Below, in pieces: positions 1 to 10,690 of a stretch of 64,000 nucleotides of DNA. Position 1 is the stretch's first letter, and each line of letters starts with the position of its first letter. Both the position numbers and the translations under genes were made by a program. The DNA is from Tanypteryx hageni (Eukaryota > Arthropoda > Insecta > Odonata > Petaluridae), in assembly GCA_028673005.1 (NCBI GenBank), contig CM054116.1:129433547-129497546 (forward strand), written 5' to 3'. The notes under the pieces are model-generated. The model was not told where the DNA came from. It saw only the letters and a program-made list of their open reading frames with translations, and did not search any database.

Positions 1-194
1 TTTTATCTAAGAAATTATTTTGCTTTTTACATGCGATTTACCTGTCATGGCAGCTCGTCCACAGCATGCTTCCACCTGCTCGTTACCCACGTTTCGCCCG
101 ACATTAGAATCCTTTTCGCCGTATTTAACTAATTTTTCGGTAAACATAACTTTACCTTGTTTAATCTGATAGATTTATCCTCATTGTGATTTAA
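1..194. other. Unannotated flank
   Basis: Moderately AT-rich sequence with no recognised gene. Its last four bases (191-194) are the left TTAA target site of the PiggyBac-like element that follows. Confidence 0.5.
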
Positions 195-793
195 CCCTGA
201 CTTACTAGCCATTCGTCTGGCAGACGACTGCCAAAACAAATATACTCCCCCTACTCCATATTTTGAGTTTGGCTTTTTTGTAGCATTATTTTAGCTTGTG
301 TTCTTCTAGTGTGACTGTTTACACAAGGGATTATTTTCTTTGATTTTGTGCTGCACAACTGAGGTCGCCTCACAGACGAATGGTTAGCCTTAACGTTACT
401 TGGTGATCCTAAAATTAAGTCAAACTCTTAAGTCGATGATCGCTAATGTTCTGCAAATAGAGCTGCCTCAAGAGAGCCAGAATAAGGGTGAACTGAGTAA
501 ACGTTCGATTTGTGCATTTTGTCCTATGAAGAGGAGAATTACAAGATTTCACTGAAGTCTATGTTCAAGTGCTATTTGTGGAGAGCATAATGGAAAGATG
601 TTTGGAATGCTGTGATAAAATTTAATACAGTATTATATGTTTAAATGTACCAGAGAGTGCTGAAATGTTGTTAAGTATTTAAAAAATTTAAGTGTATCTC
701 TTTCATCTTCTATTAAAAAATATTAGTATGAGGTAGTCTGTTAGACGAATAGTTAGTAATCCCGTTTGTCAAAGGAAGGTTAGTAACATAGGG
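195..793 (+). mobile_element. PiggyBac-like remnant, TTAA-flanked
   Basis: TTAA at 191-194 and 794-797 bracket a 599-bp segment. Its ends read CCCTGACTTACTAGCC on the left and, on the opposite strand, CCCTATGTTACTAACC on the right. TTAA target duplication plus CCCT-starting inverted ends is the PiggyBac signature. A subterminal motif around GACGAATGGTTAG recurs near 204, 374 and 745, the first in inverted orientation. The interior keeps a decayed cysteine-rich transposase C-terminus (separate entry). The element is far too short to be autonomous (PiggyBac transposases need about 1.7 kb), so it is an internal-deletion derivative. Confidence 0.72.
394..615 (+). pseudogene. PiggyBac transposase C-terminal zinc-finger fragment
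   Basis: One frame on the plus strand runs from 394 to a stop at 613-615 with one internal TGA at 553-555. It encodes a stretch containing TLKSMIANVL, then CAFCPMKRR, and after the stop an ICGEHNGK block. PiggyBac-like transposases end in a cysteine-rich domain with CxxC pairs, a basic KRR.T segment and a terminal C-x-x-H; the spacing here fits. A TGA sits where a further cysteine would be expected. Everything upstream (DDD catalytic domain) is missing. The same domain, more diverged, occurs in the remnant at 48295-48814, which supports the family call. Confidence 0.6.
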
Positions 794-797
794 TTAA

Positions 798-1461
798 AGA
801 GCATTAAAATGCATTGCAATGCTACAAGAAGGCATTAGAAAGTATTGCCATGCATAACTATGAATGTTCTAATTTTTATTAAAAAGGGGAATAGGTACAA
901 CGAAGGGGGAGAGGGTCATCCAAATGCTAACGGTTGCTGGCATGGAGGGACGTGGGGGTCAAAAATAACTAAACATTTGCTGTCGTCGGGCCGTCCCTAG
1001 GGGAGTGCGAGGCCCGAGGTGATCAGCATTTGTGGGGCCCCTCAACAATCTAATATCATCAAGGTATAATTTGCGGGCGAACAATAATTGTAAAACATAT
1101 TGTATATATTAAATATGTATATTTTATTGTATAATATAAATATACATATATTTCCTAATGTGCTTTGTTATATGGGGAATCGCTTCTGGAGTTCAAGAAC
1201 AAAAACAAGTCCTTCATTAAGAATACCGACAATAATTTGATATTTTACACCTGATTCATAATGATCTTTGCTCATTATTCTGTCGCAAATGGCTCTGAAA
1301 ATCTACATTTATGCCTACAATTTGGATATGAACATAAACATAAAGAAATCTCAAATGAATGGTACCATACAATAATTGAGGTCAACTCAATACTATAATA
1401 CGTAGAATAAAAACTCACTGTTTATTGCTCTGCCTACTTTCAGAAATTCAACTTTTTATAC
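798..1461. other. AT-rich sequence with a GC-rich patch
   Basis: No gene recognised. The 960-1050 patch is GC-rich (GGGCCGTCCCTAGGGG, then GTGGGGCCCCTC). It resembles, in loose inverted orientation, the GC-rich patch at 2395-2475. The two could be ends of a decayed ~1.5-kb hAT-like element with the 1462-1782 MITE nested inside, but the match is too weak to annotate it as such. Confidence 0.3.
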
Positions 1462-1782
1462 CAGGGGTCGGCAACTTTTTGTGCATGGCGGGCCACATTC
1501 GTAATATAAATGCTTCGGAGGGCCGCATTGAAGATCAAGAGTACTTCGGCGGGCCGGACGAGTGTTTATATCCAAAATTTTCCGGAGATTCTGTGGTCTC
1601 ATATTAGTTAAAATCACATCTGAATAATTTACCAGCGTTAAATATTCATCAGAAAAGATGTTGAGACCAAAATTTTACTGAAAAAATACGAAATTTTCTG
1701 TTAAATTGTACCGATCACTTTTTCATTATGGCTTCGCAGGCCGCATAAAGCGCTCTCGGGAGCCGTATGTTGCCGACCCCTA
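1462..1782. mobile_element. Non-autonomous hAT MITE, 321 bp
   Basis: The left end CAGGGGTCGGCAACTTTTTG matches the reverse complement of the right end, TAGGGGTCGGCAACATACGG. Flanking octamers are TTTTATAC (1454-1461) and TCGTATAC (1783-1790), identical at six of eight positions. That is what a degraded 8-bp hAT target duplication looks like. The body contains the GC-rich GGGCCRCATT motifs common in arthropod hAT MITEs. There is no transposase remnant, and the short ORFs across it are chance. Confidence 0.72.
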
Positions 1783-3060
1783 TCGTATACTTTCTTGCAG
1801 TAAATTCTGCCATCGGATCATTGTAATCCAAATCTTAGGCTATTTATCTCTCGATAGCCATCATAGCCAATCCACTCAATCTCTCTTGGAGCATTGCTCT
1901 CCTAAGATAGTTTTTTATTATTTTAAATTTCAAAAAACTACGCATATTTATAATTATGTATTTAAATGATGTACATTTATAGTGAGAAATTACATGATTT
2001 ATAATTTATTTTAATTTATTAAATTTTCACCAAAAATCTATATAGTAAAAAAATATAGGTATTAGAGAATTTTTTACGAAGGGGGCGCATATTTGGTAGT
2101 TTGCCCAGGGTGCTAAAATAGCTAGTTAGGACGCTGCACACAATATACACAAATGAGTACGATAATCTTCCCTAGCTGTATATAACATTTAAGAAATGTT
2201 GACACATGAGAATATACATTGGCCCAAGAGCGAGAGATGTCAGAGTGCATACAATTGTAGCCTATATCTTGCACTGGTTTTCATGCCAAAAAATGACTCT
2301 TCTCAACCTTATAAACCAGTAATGTAGAAGTCGCAATGACCTTTTTCAGGTTCCTAAAGCGGGCGTCGGACGCCTTAGTCAGTACGGTTTGAATTATTGG
2401 GGGCCCTCTAAATCTCGGACCCCTCCCGCATTGCGGGGGTCGCGGGGCCTATCAGTACGCCTCTGCCTGTACCCCACTTGGTGTTGTGAGGGTCAACAAC
2501 GCGTTGGAGTTTTATAATTTGAATTCGTGGCGACGGCGATTATGAGAATAAATGGAGAAACACTACATCAAGTAAAAAAGAGAAGTGATACCCATAATGA
2601 TGCTTATCAACCCATACAACAATAAAATATTTCAACCAATGATGGCATAAAACCATACTTTCCGTTGGTAATAATTCATTACGTAAATAATTCAGGAAAC
2701 TCATGTGTGCGTGATTATACCAAGGGCAATATTATGCTCTATGTGCGCAGGGTTTAAGGAGAAGACTATTCGAGGAGCAAGACAGTCCACGGTCGTTATT
2801 GTCAAACGCTGTGGAAATATACTACTAAAATAATCTTTAGACTCACGCTATTGATACTGCTTCAAACCATTTCAAATGGTATTTTATCTGAACCATGTTA
2901 CGCAAATAGAAACACTTAACTTCGAATGTGTAAACATGTTCAACTTCCTGAAAGTCATTACATAAAGGCAAATATCCCCAATTAGACATTCTATTGGGTC
3001 TCAAACGGCGTGAACGAGTCCAGAGGTGAAGGCGCGACCGCGCATGCACCTCCGAAATTT
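1783..3060. other. No gene; possible old hAT ends
   Basis: Mostly AT-rich. A GC-rich patch at 2395-2475 (TGGGGGCCCTC, then GGACCCCTCCCGCA) and a short block near 2075-2115 (GGGGGCGCATATTTGGTAG) look like eroded hAT-type termini. No coding sequence, RNA gene or intact element is visible. Confidence 0.3.
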
Positions 3061-3199
3061 CGAATGGCGAAGGCAATACGACGCTTTTTGCAATAATGTT
3101 TCCTTCTCATATACGTAGTGTATTGAGAAAGTATTGTAATCGTGAAAAAATTCGACTTCGAGATTTTGATGAAAATAGACGTTTTAGGTGTCCCCGAGT

Positions 3200-3735
3200 C
3201 CATAAAAGTGGTTTTCGCCATGCCGTCTGTCTGTCTGTTCGCCGTCCTAGGGCCCAAACGCGTAAATTAAATCGAATTCCATCTCGTATTTATGCAACAT
3301 ATCATATTTTGCTGACCCGTTTTTCATAAAAATGATATTGCACAAAAATAAAGGGTAGTTTATTCTTGGCGATTTTTAGAAAAAATTGATTTACTCAAAA
3401 TGGCTCTATAGAATTTGATTAAAATCAATCCAGTTATAAAGCCTGATGTTACAAATAATACTGCATAAGCTATACCTCTCAAAAAAATTACCATATGGCG
3501 TCCAGTGACATTACAATTTACGCTAAGCTACCTTACGTAAGCCTATGACGTCACGCCTCCGCCGCAATCCACTCAAAACCTTACTACAGCCTTAAGGTTA
3601 AACTAAATCGAATGATATCTCATATTTGCGGATAATATCATTCATAATAGACGTTCTGAAGAGATGAACGATATTGCGCAACAATTAAGGGCACTTTATT
3701 CGTTGATATTTTGAATAAAAACTATTTTTACAATA
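3200..3735. repeat. Unclassified repeat with diverged internal duplication
   Basis: The block beginning TAAATTAAATCGAAT near 3264 (then CTCGTATTTATG, ATATTGCACAAAAATAAAGG and TTATTCTTGGCGAT) recurs near 3600 as AACTAAATCGAATGATATCTC with ATATTGCGCAACAATTAAGG and TTATTCGTTGATAT. The two copies lie about 335 bp apart in direct orientation. A GTCTGTCTGTCTGTTCGCC stretch precedes the first. No coding potential was found; the family is unknown to me. Confidence 0.4.
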
Positions 3736-4079
3736 CATATTTACTGAGCCTTATTATTTTGACCTAGTATTAAATTAGTTTCATTGGAAAATATTCGAAA
3801 TCGTAGTAACCAGGATTACTTTTAGTATCATCGTTTTGTGCCATTTTCTTGCAATTTCACCTATTGTTAGTGCAATTTTCCTTACTGCTGAAGAGATTCC
3901 ATGTCTTTGATGAGTGAAACAATAACACTATTGTGGACTTCATTCGCATGAGTGCATAAATCGATTAATAGCTGCACGGAAAGAAGAGGCTTGATGATCA
4001 GTCTCTATTTGTCCGGATTGTGATGAATGCTACTTTTTAGAAATATTTCAATTTATACATAAGGAAAGATCAAGCATTA
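3736..4079. other. No recognised feature
   Basis: AT-rich sequence without a convincing ORF or repeat structure. Confidence 0.5.
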
Positions 4080-4250
4080 CAATAATAATATAAATAAAAA
4101 CAAATATTGTAAATTTCCACTAGGCACAAATATTATGCGACCGGTTTCGCCTGTTACAGTATCATTAGATGATGCTTTATCAAGGCGAAACCGGTCGAAT
4201 AAATTCGTGTCTAGTGGAAATTTACAATATTTATTTATATTTATATTATG
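4080..4250. repeat. Fold-back element with paired GAAACCGGTCG motifs
   Basis: Two arms in inverted orientation contain AATATTGTAAATTTCCACTA followed by CGACCGGTTTCGCC, and on the right GGCGAAACCGGTCG followed by TAGTGGAAATTTACAATATT. The arms are about 70 bp, nearly perfect, around a ~30-bp centre. The right arm reads GATGATGC, a short TTTATCAA linker, then GGCGAAACCGGTCG. The motif recurs without an inverted partner at 39162-39181. This is either a MITE or a head-to-head pair of a short repeat. Confidence 0.65.
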
Positions 4251-4361
4251 CTATCTTTCATAAGTGGAATTTGTTATTACAATAACTGATATGTTTTGGC
4301 AATGGGGCGTTATAAACTAAATAAATTTATATTTAAATTTGTTTTTCAACATCATGTTCTC

Positions 4362-4585
4362 ATCATCATCATAGGTAGTCTGTCCGTAGACAGGTCCGTG
4401 ATTATTCTTGGTTAAACCTGGTTCTCCATATATTCCTATTTTCCGCTGTCCTCTTTATTTCTTGATAACTCTCTTTCCCTTTCAAATCGTCTATCAGCTG
4501 AAACCTTTTCCTACCTCTTTCCCTTTTCCCATCTAGTTTTCCTTCTAATGTTCTCAATAATCCCATAAAATCACTCATTTCCTCA
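4362..4585 (-). mobile_element. LINE 3' terminus with C-terminal coding module
   Basis: On the minus strand one frame ends at a TAA (plus 4402-4404). It encodes LLRTLEGKLDGKRERGRKR, then DDLKGKESYQEIKRTAENR and NIWRTRF. The pattern EGK.xGKR.RGR..., SY.E.K and AE.R..W is the conserved C-terminus of a widespread arthropod endonuclease/RT LINE family. After the stop come about 40 bp and a GATGAT-type tail (plus strand CATCATCATC), as expected for a LINE 3' end. A second copy of this terminus lies at 46441-46625 (plus). Confidence 0.6.
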
Positions 4586-6785
4586 TTGAGAGATTTTCAT
4601 CGAAATCTTTAGAATAGAACAGGGTTTCCAGACTTGTCTCTTTTCTCTACTGACCTATATTTTAACAAACCAGCGTTATTCTCATAATTTAGATTTTTAG
4701 CTTCATGTGTAAATTATCGTTTATGTTTTTTTGCAAAGATGCAATTATCGTAAATCTCCGTATTTATTCCAGTTAAAATTAAACTTAATACTGTGAATCG
4801 CCACCGAGGATGTTAACTTTGTAACAGGATTGTGGGTCTGATTTCCCTACCTTTTCTTTCCTATCGGAACCATCTAAATTATTAATTATTATGAATGTCA
4901 AAAATTTAAGTGCACAGATACAACAACCAACTCATGTATTTTACTTCATTACTTGTTATTTCCGTGTGATTAACTTCTAAAAATACTGAAATAGATTTAC
5001 TGTCAACTCGATAAAAATCTATTTCTTATATTTCCCCATAAACATTGGAGATAGACTCGATTTAATGTGTAATGCCTTCGAAGAGGAATGATATATTTCA
5101 CGCATGTGAGAATAAAAAACACTAATTTAGGAATATCTTTTCATCGCAGGTCAATCTTAAACTCGTACCAACATATGATTTTCGATTACGTTAATAAATA
5201 TACCACTCAGTAAATTGACTTAGACTTTGATACGTTCAATTCACTCAGTTTTAATTTTTTAAACTAAGAATTCCTGCGAAATGATTCGATTGCACCTGTT
5301 AATTTAGTTAAAGTTATTTTGAAAGTCTTTAACTAAGGAAAAGAAAAAGAATACGTTTTGTCTTCTTCTTACATATAATGACGTGCTATTATTATTCATA
5401 TTGTATCTATTCGGTTTCTTGTCCTTTTAGAGTTTCAGTTCTCGCCCTCATTTCTCCAATTTTTCCTGCCTTTATTCATAAATGGTGCGCCAGAGAATAG
5501 GAAGCTACCTAACTGCTTCTGACTTCTGAGTGTTTGGAAGCCACGGAAAATCCGCTACATATTCATTTATGTTTGTTGGGTTTTATTCCCTTTCCAGACG
5601 CCATTTTCTCTCGTTCCCCATGAATTTCTTTTACGTTCTAGTAAACGTATGTTTTGCATTCGTTTAGAAGCTTACAAAATTAAAACGTACTTATGAAACT
5701 GTCTTCTCACCTCCATTTCCTTTTCTTGGGAGAGAAAAAAGTATCCTGTTGCTTGATATTAATTATTTCATTTTATTATTAACTAATTACCCATACAATT
5801 ACTCATATCCGGATTATATCCTTCCGATAATTTTCCCCTTCGACTGGATGTATTTCATATAGTCAAACACTAGATACTGTTGCTATACATATATTTATTT
5901 GTAGACGTTGCTGGAACCGAGATCTGCTTTATTTCCAGGTACGCTCTGAACAATTAAGTTGGACTGGATTTAATATCTCTCAGTATTTTAAAAAGTTTTT
6001 GAGACGCCTCGCAGACAGACTCCCCACAAAAAGAGGGGAAAGAGTATTTGCAGTGGGCAATATGATTAGTGACGGAGGGATTTCTTCTTTTTTATTGCTT
6101 CTTTCCATTCTTCCTAGATCATCATTTTATTTCTTTCTATTCATAAATTTTGTTTTATTGAAAATATTTCTAGATATCTTATTTTCCATTTTTTATCTTA
6201 TCTCTTCCGGTCATTCCTATCATTCCTTTCATAAATCGCATTTCTTCTGCCTGAATCCTGTCTTTTCTTATCCGTACCATCCTACGGTTTGATTCCATAT
6301 TGTAAAGAAGGTACAGCCATTATTAAAAGCTTCAATCGCCTCTCCATGCGATAATTTTTACGCTGAATTCTTTCTCCTATCTCACATATAGGTTGCACGG
6401 AGCAGTTTAACTGAGATTATGGACTTTTGTATCTATCTAAGCACGTATTCATAACATGCAAAAATCAAAGTTTCAATAAAAATCCCCAAATTTAATTAAT
6501 TCTTCGTTGATAACATCAAGACCGGGAAATTTTGCATTTCAATGTTTTAATTTTGGCAAAGCCATTGATAATAGTTAAGCGAATAATCTTATTTGATATT
6601 ATTAATTTGTGGGGTACCTTTTTATGTGTTACATATTTACCAGCAAAGCGATGCTATCGGAACACCTTATGGGCACGTCTCGTCCGTCCGTCTGCCGTAA
6701 CTTTCATCTCCTAAGTCGCTGGACGAATTTTTATTAAATTAAGTACGAGTGATCGTTATTAAAATATATCGCCAAATTGTGATTT
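4586..6785. other. AT-rich desert
   Basis: About 2.2 kb without a supportable gene, RNA or element. Short ORFs such as 5999-6292 have phenylalanine/serine-rich compositions typical of chance reading in T-rich DNA. Confidence 0.55.
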
Positions 6786-6789
6786 TTGA

Positions 6790-7070
6790 AGATCTTATAT
6801 GATCAATAAGATATAGATTTTAAAAACTTATTTAGATAGAGGACAACATTTACCATAAAAAAGTCCGCGAGGCCACATAAATACGACTTATAGTTTAGGA
6901 GATAAAATTCTAGAAAATCCCAAAAATAATATCACATATTTTTCTCTCATATGATCTGTGAGGTATAGATTAAAAATCTATTAGAATAGAAGACAAAATT
7001 TACCATAAAAGCTCTTAGGAAGGCTACATAATTACGAGATATAAATTTCGGAGATAAAAATTCATTAACT
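6790..7070. repeat. Two-copy tandem repeat, ~150-bp unit
   Basis: A unit with GATATAGATTTTAAAAACTT, TTACCATAAAAAAGTCC, GAGGCCACATAAATACGA and GGAGATAAAATTC is repeated about 150 bp later with TAGATTAAAAATCTATT, TTACCATAAAAGCTC, AAGGCTACATAATTACGA and GGAGATAAAAATTC. The copies differ at many positions. A CGTCCGTCCGTCTGCCG stretch lies upstream at about 6680. The family is unknown. Confidence 0.55.
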
Positions 7071-7619
7071 GCTCAATCTTTCGATACCGTTTTAAGCGTC
7101 TGTCTTTCCATCAAGTACACCTTTGGAAATATTTTTGTGCTCCATTTATGGAGTATACTTCTCCATCTTGTTCATCTCTATTGGCTAAATTAAGCATTTA
7201 GCAAACCGAAGACTGATGGCAATTTAGATCATATTCTAAATATGATATAACCCTCTCCTAACACTTTTTTGTGCTTTCTTAATCTCTTCTCTCTTCGCTA
7301 TTCGTTTATTCTTATAATCATTTGATGCTTCTTCGCTTCTGTTCTGTATATATTGATAAGATTTCTTCTTATTAATTGCATTATAGAAAGTCTCGTTCCA
7401 GATTTTTAAACCCCTCTTAAAGAATTTAAATCTTTCCATCTAAAAGCATTCTCATATTTTTATATTTTCTAAGTTCTTTCAATCTCGTTATGCGAGCATT
7501 ATGGCGCTGGTTCAACATTTGACCGATTCACGCGTACTTAGGAGTCAAAACCCTCGTTATCCTCATTTAGGCATCGAGCCTTCGAAGGTGAATACGGCAA
7601 GTATTCTCGTGCGCTTTTC
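7071..7619. other. No recognised feature
   Basis: AT-rich sequence; no gene or repeat recognised. Confidence 0.5.
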
Positions 7620-8290
7620 TTTTGCGCCTGTTCCTCACTCCTTCTATCACCCTTCCCTCTTCCTTTGTATCCCAGACCCACTTTCCTTTCACTCCATCCT
7701 CGCTCCCTCCGCACCTTCCCCTCACCCTCCCCTCCCTCACCCACCCCTCCTTCCCCGCCCTTCCCTCCCCCTCCACTCCCCTCAACTCCCCTCCACTCCC
7801 CTCCCTCTCCCCTCCCTCTCCCCTCCCTCTCCCCCCCTCTCTCCCTATCCTCTCCCACTCCCTTACACCTCCTACCTCCCCGCCCATCCCTCCCCCTCCC
7901 TTCCCCGCGCCTCCGTGCATGCCTCATCATTTATCCACTCTCCTTCTCCTCGGTGCTCGCCACCCCTTTGCCACGCCACCCCTTAGCAACGCACCCCTCC
8001 CCCCGCCACGTCACCCCTTCGCCACGCCGACCTCTCCTCGTCCTCTCTTCCGTGATCTCCCTCCTCTCCGACGGAATCGATGCACGAATCGCCTAACCGG
8101 ATCCTCCCTCCCCCTAAGCCCTTCCCATTCGACCCCCCGCGTTTTATGGCTCTTTCTCCCTTTCCCTTCCTTCCTATTTGGCAATCCTCCTTACGCCTCG
8201 GCACACACTCTCTCTCTCTCTCCTTCCTCCTCTCCCTCCTTTATTTCTTCCCTTCTCTTCTCTTTCCCTTTTCTCCCCTCTTTCTTCTTT
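7620..8290. repeat. Polypyrimidine low-complexity tract
   Basis: A ~670-bp stretch in which the plus strand is dominated by C and T (CCCTCCCTC and CTCCACTCCC motifs, then a TC microsatellite at about 8206-8224). Overlapping ORFs on both strands (proline/serine-rich on plus, glycine/arginine/glutamate-rich on minus) are composition artefacts and should not be annotated as genes. Confidence 0.85.
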
Positions 8291-10597
8291 AGAGCATTCC
8301 ATTCTCATCTCAGCCGAGTTTTTCAGGCAGAGAAATCAGGCTATACAACTGTCACTAACGAGTACACCTACCAAGTGTTAGCTAAAACTTATATGATAGT
8401 CATTAGAGATCGCGGAAAATATTTGAGAATTTTCAAAGTTTAATCCAATCAATTTCCTAGTTCTTTCATTTCTCTTATTCTCATTATTTCATTTCCCTTA
8501 CCCATAATGTCTCGTTTTCCTCTCATTTTCATCTTATTTTATCTATTGTTCTCTCCAAAATAGCGAAAGTTTTGGCTTCTCCTCCTACTTCTGAATGCCG
8601 GTGCTCACGTATCGTCCACACATTCTTAACCTCAAAAAATGTTATCACATTATTTACATTTAAGTTTATATATAACTGCTATATTTTGTAAGTACGGATT
8701 AAATTTAAGAGATAAATGAAAAGGGGGTTTTATCATCCCAGTCACAAATCTTTCTCTTTGTTTCATACTCTTTCCTTTGACTAATTATTTGTCTTCTGCT
8801 TTATACCAGTTTTATCATCCGGTGGTCCGTAACGATAATTGAATAAATAAATAATTGAAAGCGTCATATGGTAGCTTTTGTATACGAACGTATTAGCAAA
8901 CAAAAATGTCTTAGATTTAGAAAAGAATTTACGGTCTCATTTTACTATTCCTGTTCCAAATTGCCAGCTCTCGATCATAATTCGTAATAAGAATTATCAT
9001 TCTTACCAGAATCGTCAATTGGCGACAACCACTAATTTGCATTTGAAATGAGAATACAATTTACTTAAGCCTAAATACTTCAAAACACTAAATCAGAACC
9101 CCTACTGATATCTTTTGTAAATAAAAGTTTATAAATCACACAGGACACAAATTAAAACAGGCTAACTTGTTCATTAACATATCCTCGAGTTTATTGTTGT
9201 GCAAGATCTAAATATGTAGCGCAGGTCATTGCATGATATCTATTTTTTATCACAACTCAAATATCGTCATTTCGTTTTCCTTGGGCAGTTTGAGACGGAT
9301 GAGGGTCGACTTGGCCATCCGTCGTCGCGAATCCCTCCGAGACATCTATCTCATCGGAAAATGATTATTAATGGAATACATGTCTCAAATGACTTCCAGT
9401 TGATTAAAATATCGGGGAGCATTACTTCGTTTGTTCACGAAATCCTCTCTTTTCCTCTCTCGAGGGCATTCTTTCATCCCACTAAACGATTCCAACGCTT
9501 TCCTCCACCCCACACCCCTCGCCGCTCTCATTACCCATCTCCAGTTGTCAAGTAGTGAGTGTATTTGCATCGGTTGTTTGCGTGCCTGTATTCGAGGGCA
9601 AGGAGGGGACCTAATTCGTGACATATCTTGCTCCATATTTTGTAATTGTTCGCCTCCCTCCGAACAGTCTTCTGTCCTCTCTCAGTGCTCCATCCTCCCT
9701 CTCTCCCCACCTCCATTCCTTCGTCCACTTCCTTTTCTCTGCCGCTGAAATTGCAAAATAATGAACTCTATCGCCATTGTTCTCTTTTAGCTCGCCTCCT
9801 CCCCTTCCTTCGCCGCTGGTCCCGCCTCCTCTCCGCAAACTCTTTTTCGCATCGTAGACACATTTGATTCAGGCAGACTGTTTTACGTAAAGCACTTTCG
9901 GGTGCCGTCCTTATCAAAGTGCTGCTTCATTCCAACTCACCGCACCTATTCTCTGCTTTGTCATGTGTAAACATTTTGTGTCAAGTAGTAAAATTTCATT
10001 GTGGATCGAAGTCTTCTCTTAATATCTTCAGGTAAAAATTAATACGAAAAATTTTTCTTCGTCGTATTCATTACTGAGCTTGAAATAAATCCGTAAGTAT
10101 CAGAGAATCGTGTTTTAATCATGAACTGAATTTAAAACTAAAGTTTAATATCACCATTTCATCTTTGAAGACGTTGATTTCTTTAATTCGATTTTAACAC
10201 CTTCGCTAGCAGACATTTTAAATGTATTTCAAAAGCCTTGGCATTTTTTATCGGTCAGCTCAATTGGCAGGATGTAATGACTTTGAAATGTCTAATATTG
10301 ATTTAAATATAAAATGTTTTACGGCATTGATCAATAAATCAAAGGAAATTTTGCAAGGAAAGTTTCAGGATCAAGAGGAGATCCTCATCTTATTCCGGAA
10401 AAGCCTCCTGGTTCAAGTTTTTTATCGTGCCTTTAAAACACAATACCCTTTTGGGCTGTTTCTGTTTTTTCAGAACTGTACCTGATCCTTTGTCGAATTT
10501 GTAATGTAAATTCCTTGGGTGTGTTTGTTGTTAGCAAACGATACGATTTCTCAGTTGATGATATTGATGAGGAAATAATGTGTTATGTTCTGATATA
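8291..10597. other. No gene; minor CT-rich patches
   Basis: AT-rich, with short pyrimidine-rich patches near 9430-9530 and 9650-9850. ORFs here are short and compositionally biased. No element boundaries were found. Confidence 0.5.
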
Positions 10598-10690
10598 CAG
10601 CGGAACTCGGTTATAACGACATCCAAGGGACCGAAGAATAATGCTCGTTATAACCGTTACTCGTTATAATAGGTTCATAGTACATATATA
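10598..10690 (+). mobile_element. Solo pogo/Tigger-like inverted-repeat end
   Basis: A TA dinucleotide precedes CAGCGGAACTCGGTTATAAC, followed by GACATCCAAGGGACCGAA and a second block CTCGTTATAACCG. The CAG start and the CTCGNTATAACGA core match termini of pogo-like Tc1/mariner transposons. No matching right end was found in the following 2 kb, so this is a truncated or solo end. Confidence 0.5.

Noticed and set aside
7501..8443. Overlapping ORFs of 100-270 codons on both strands
   Set aside because: They lie in a polypyrimidine tract and are open in multiple frames on both strands, which is a composition effect.
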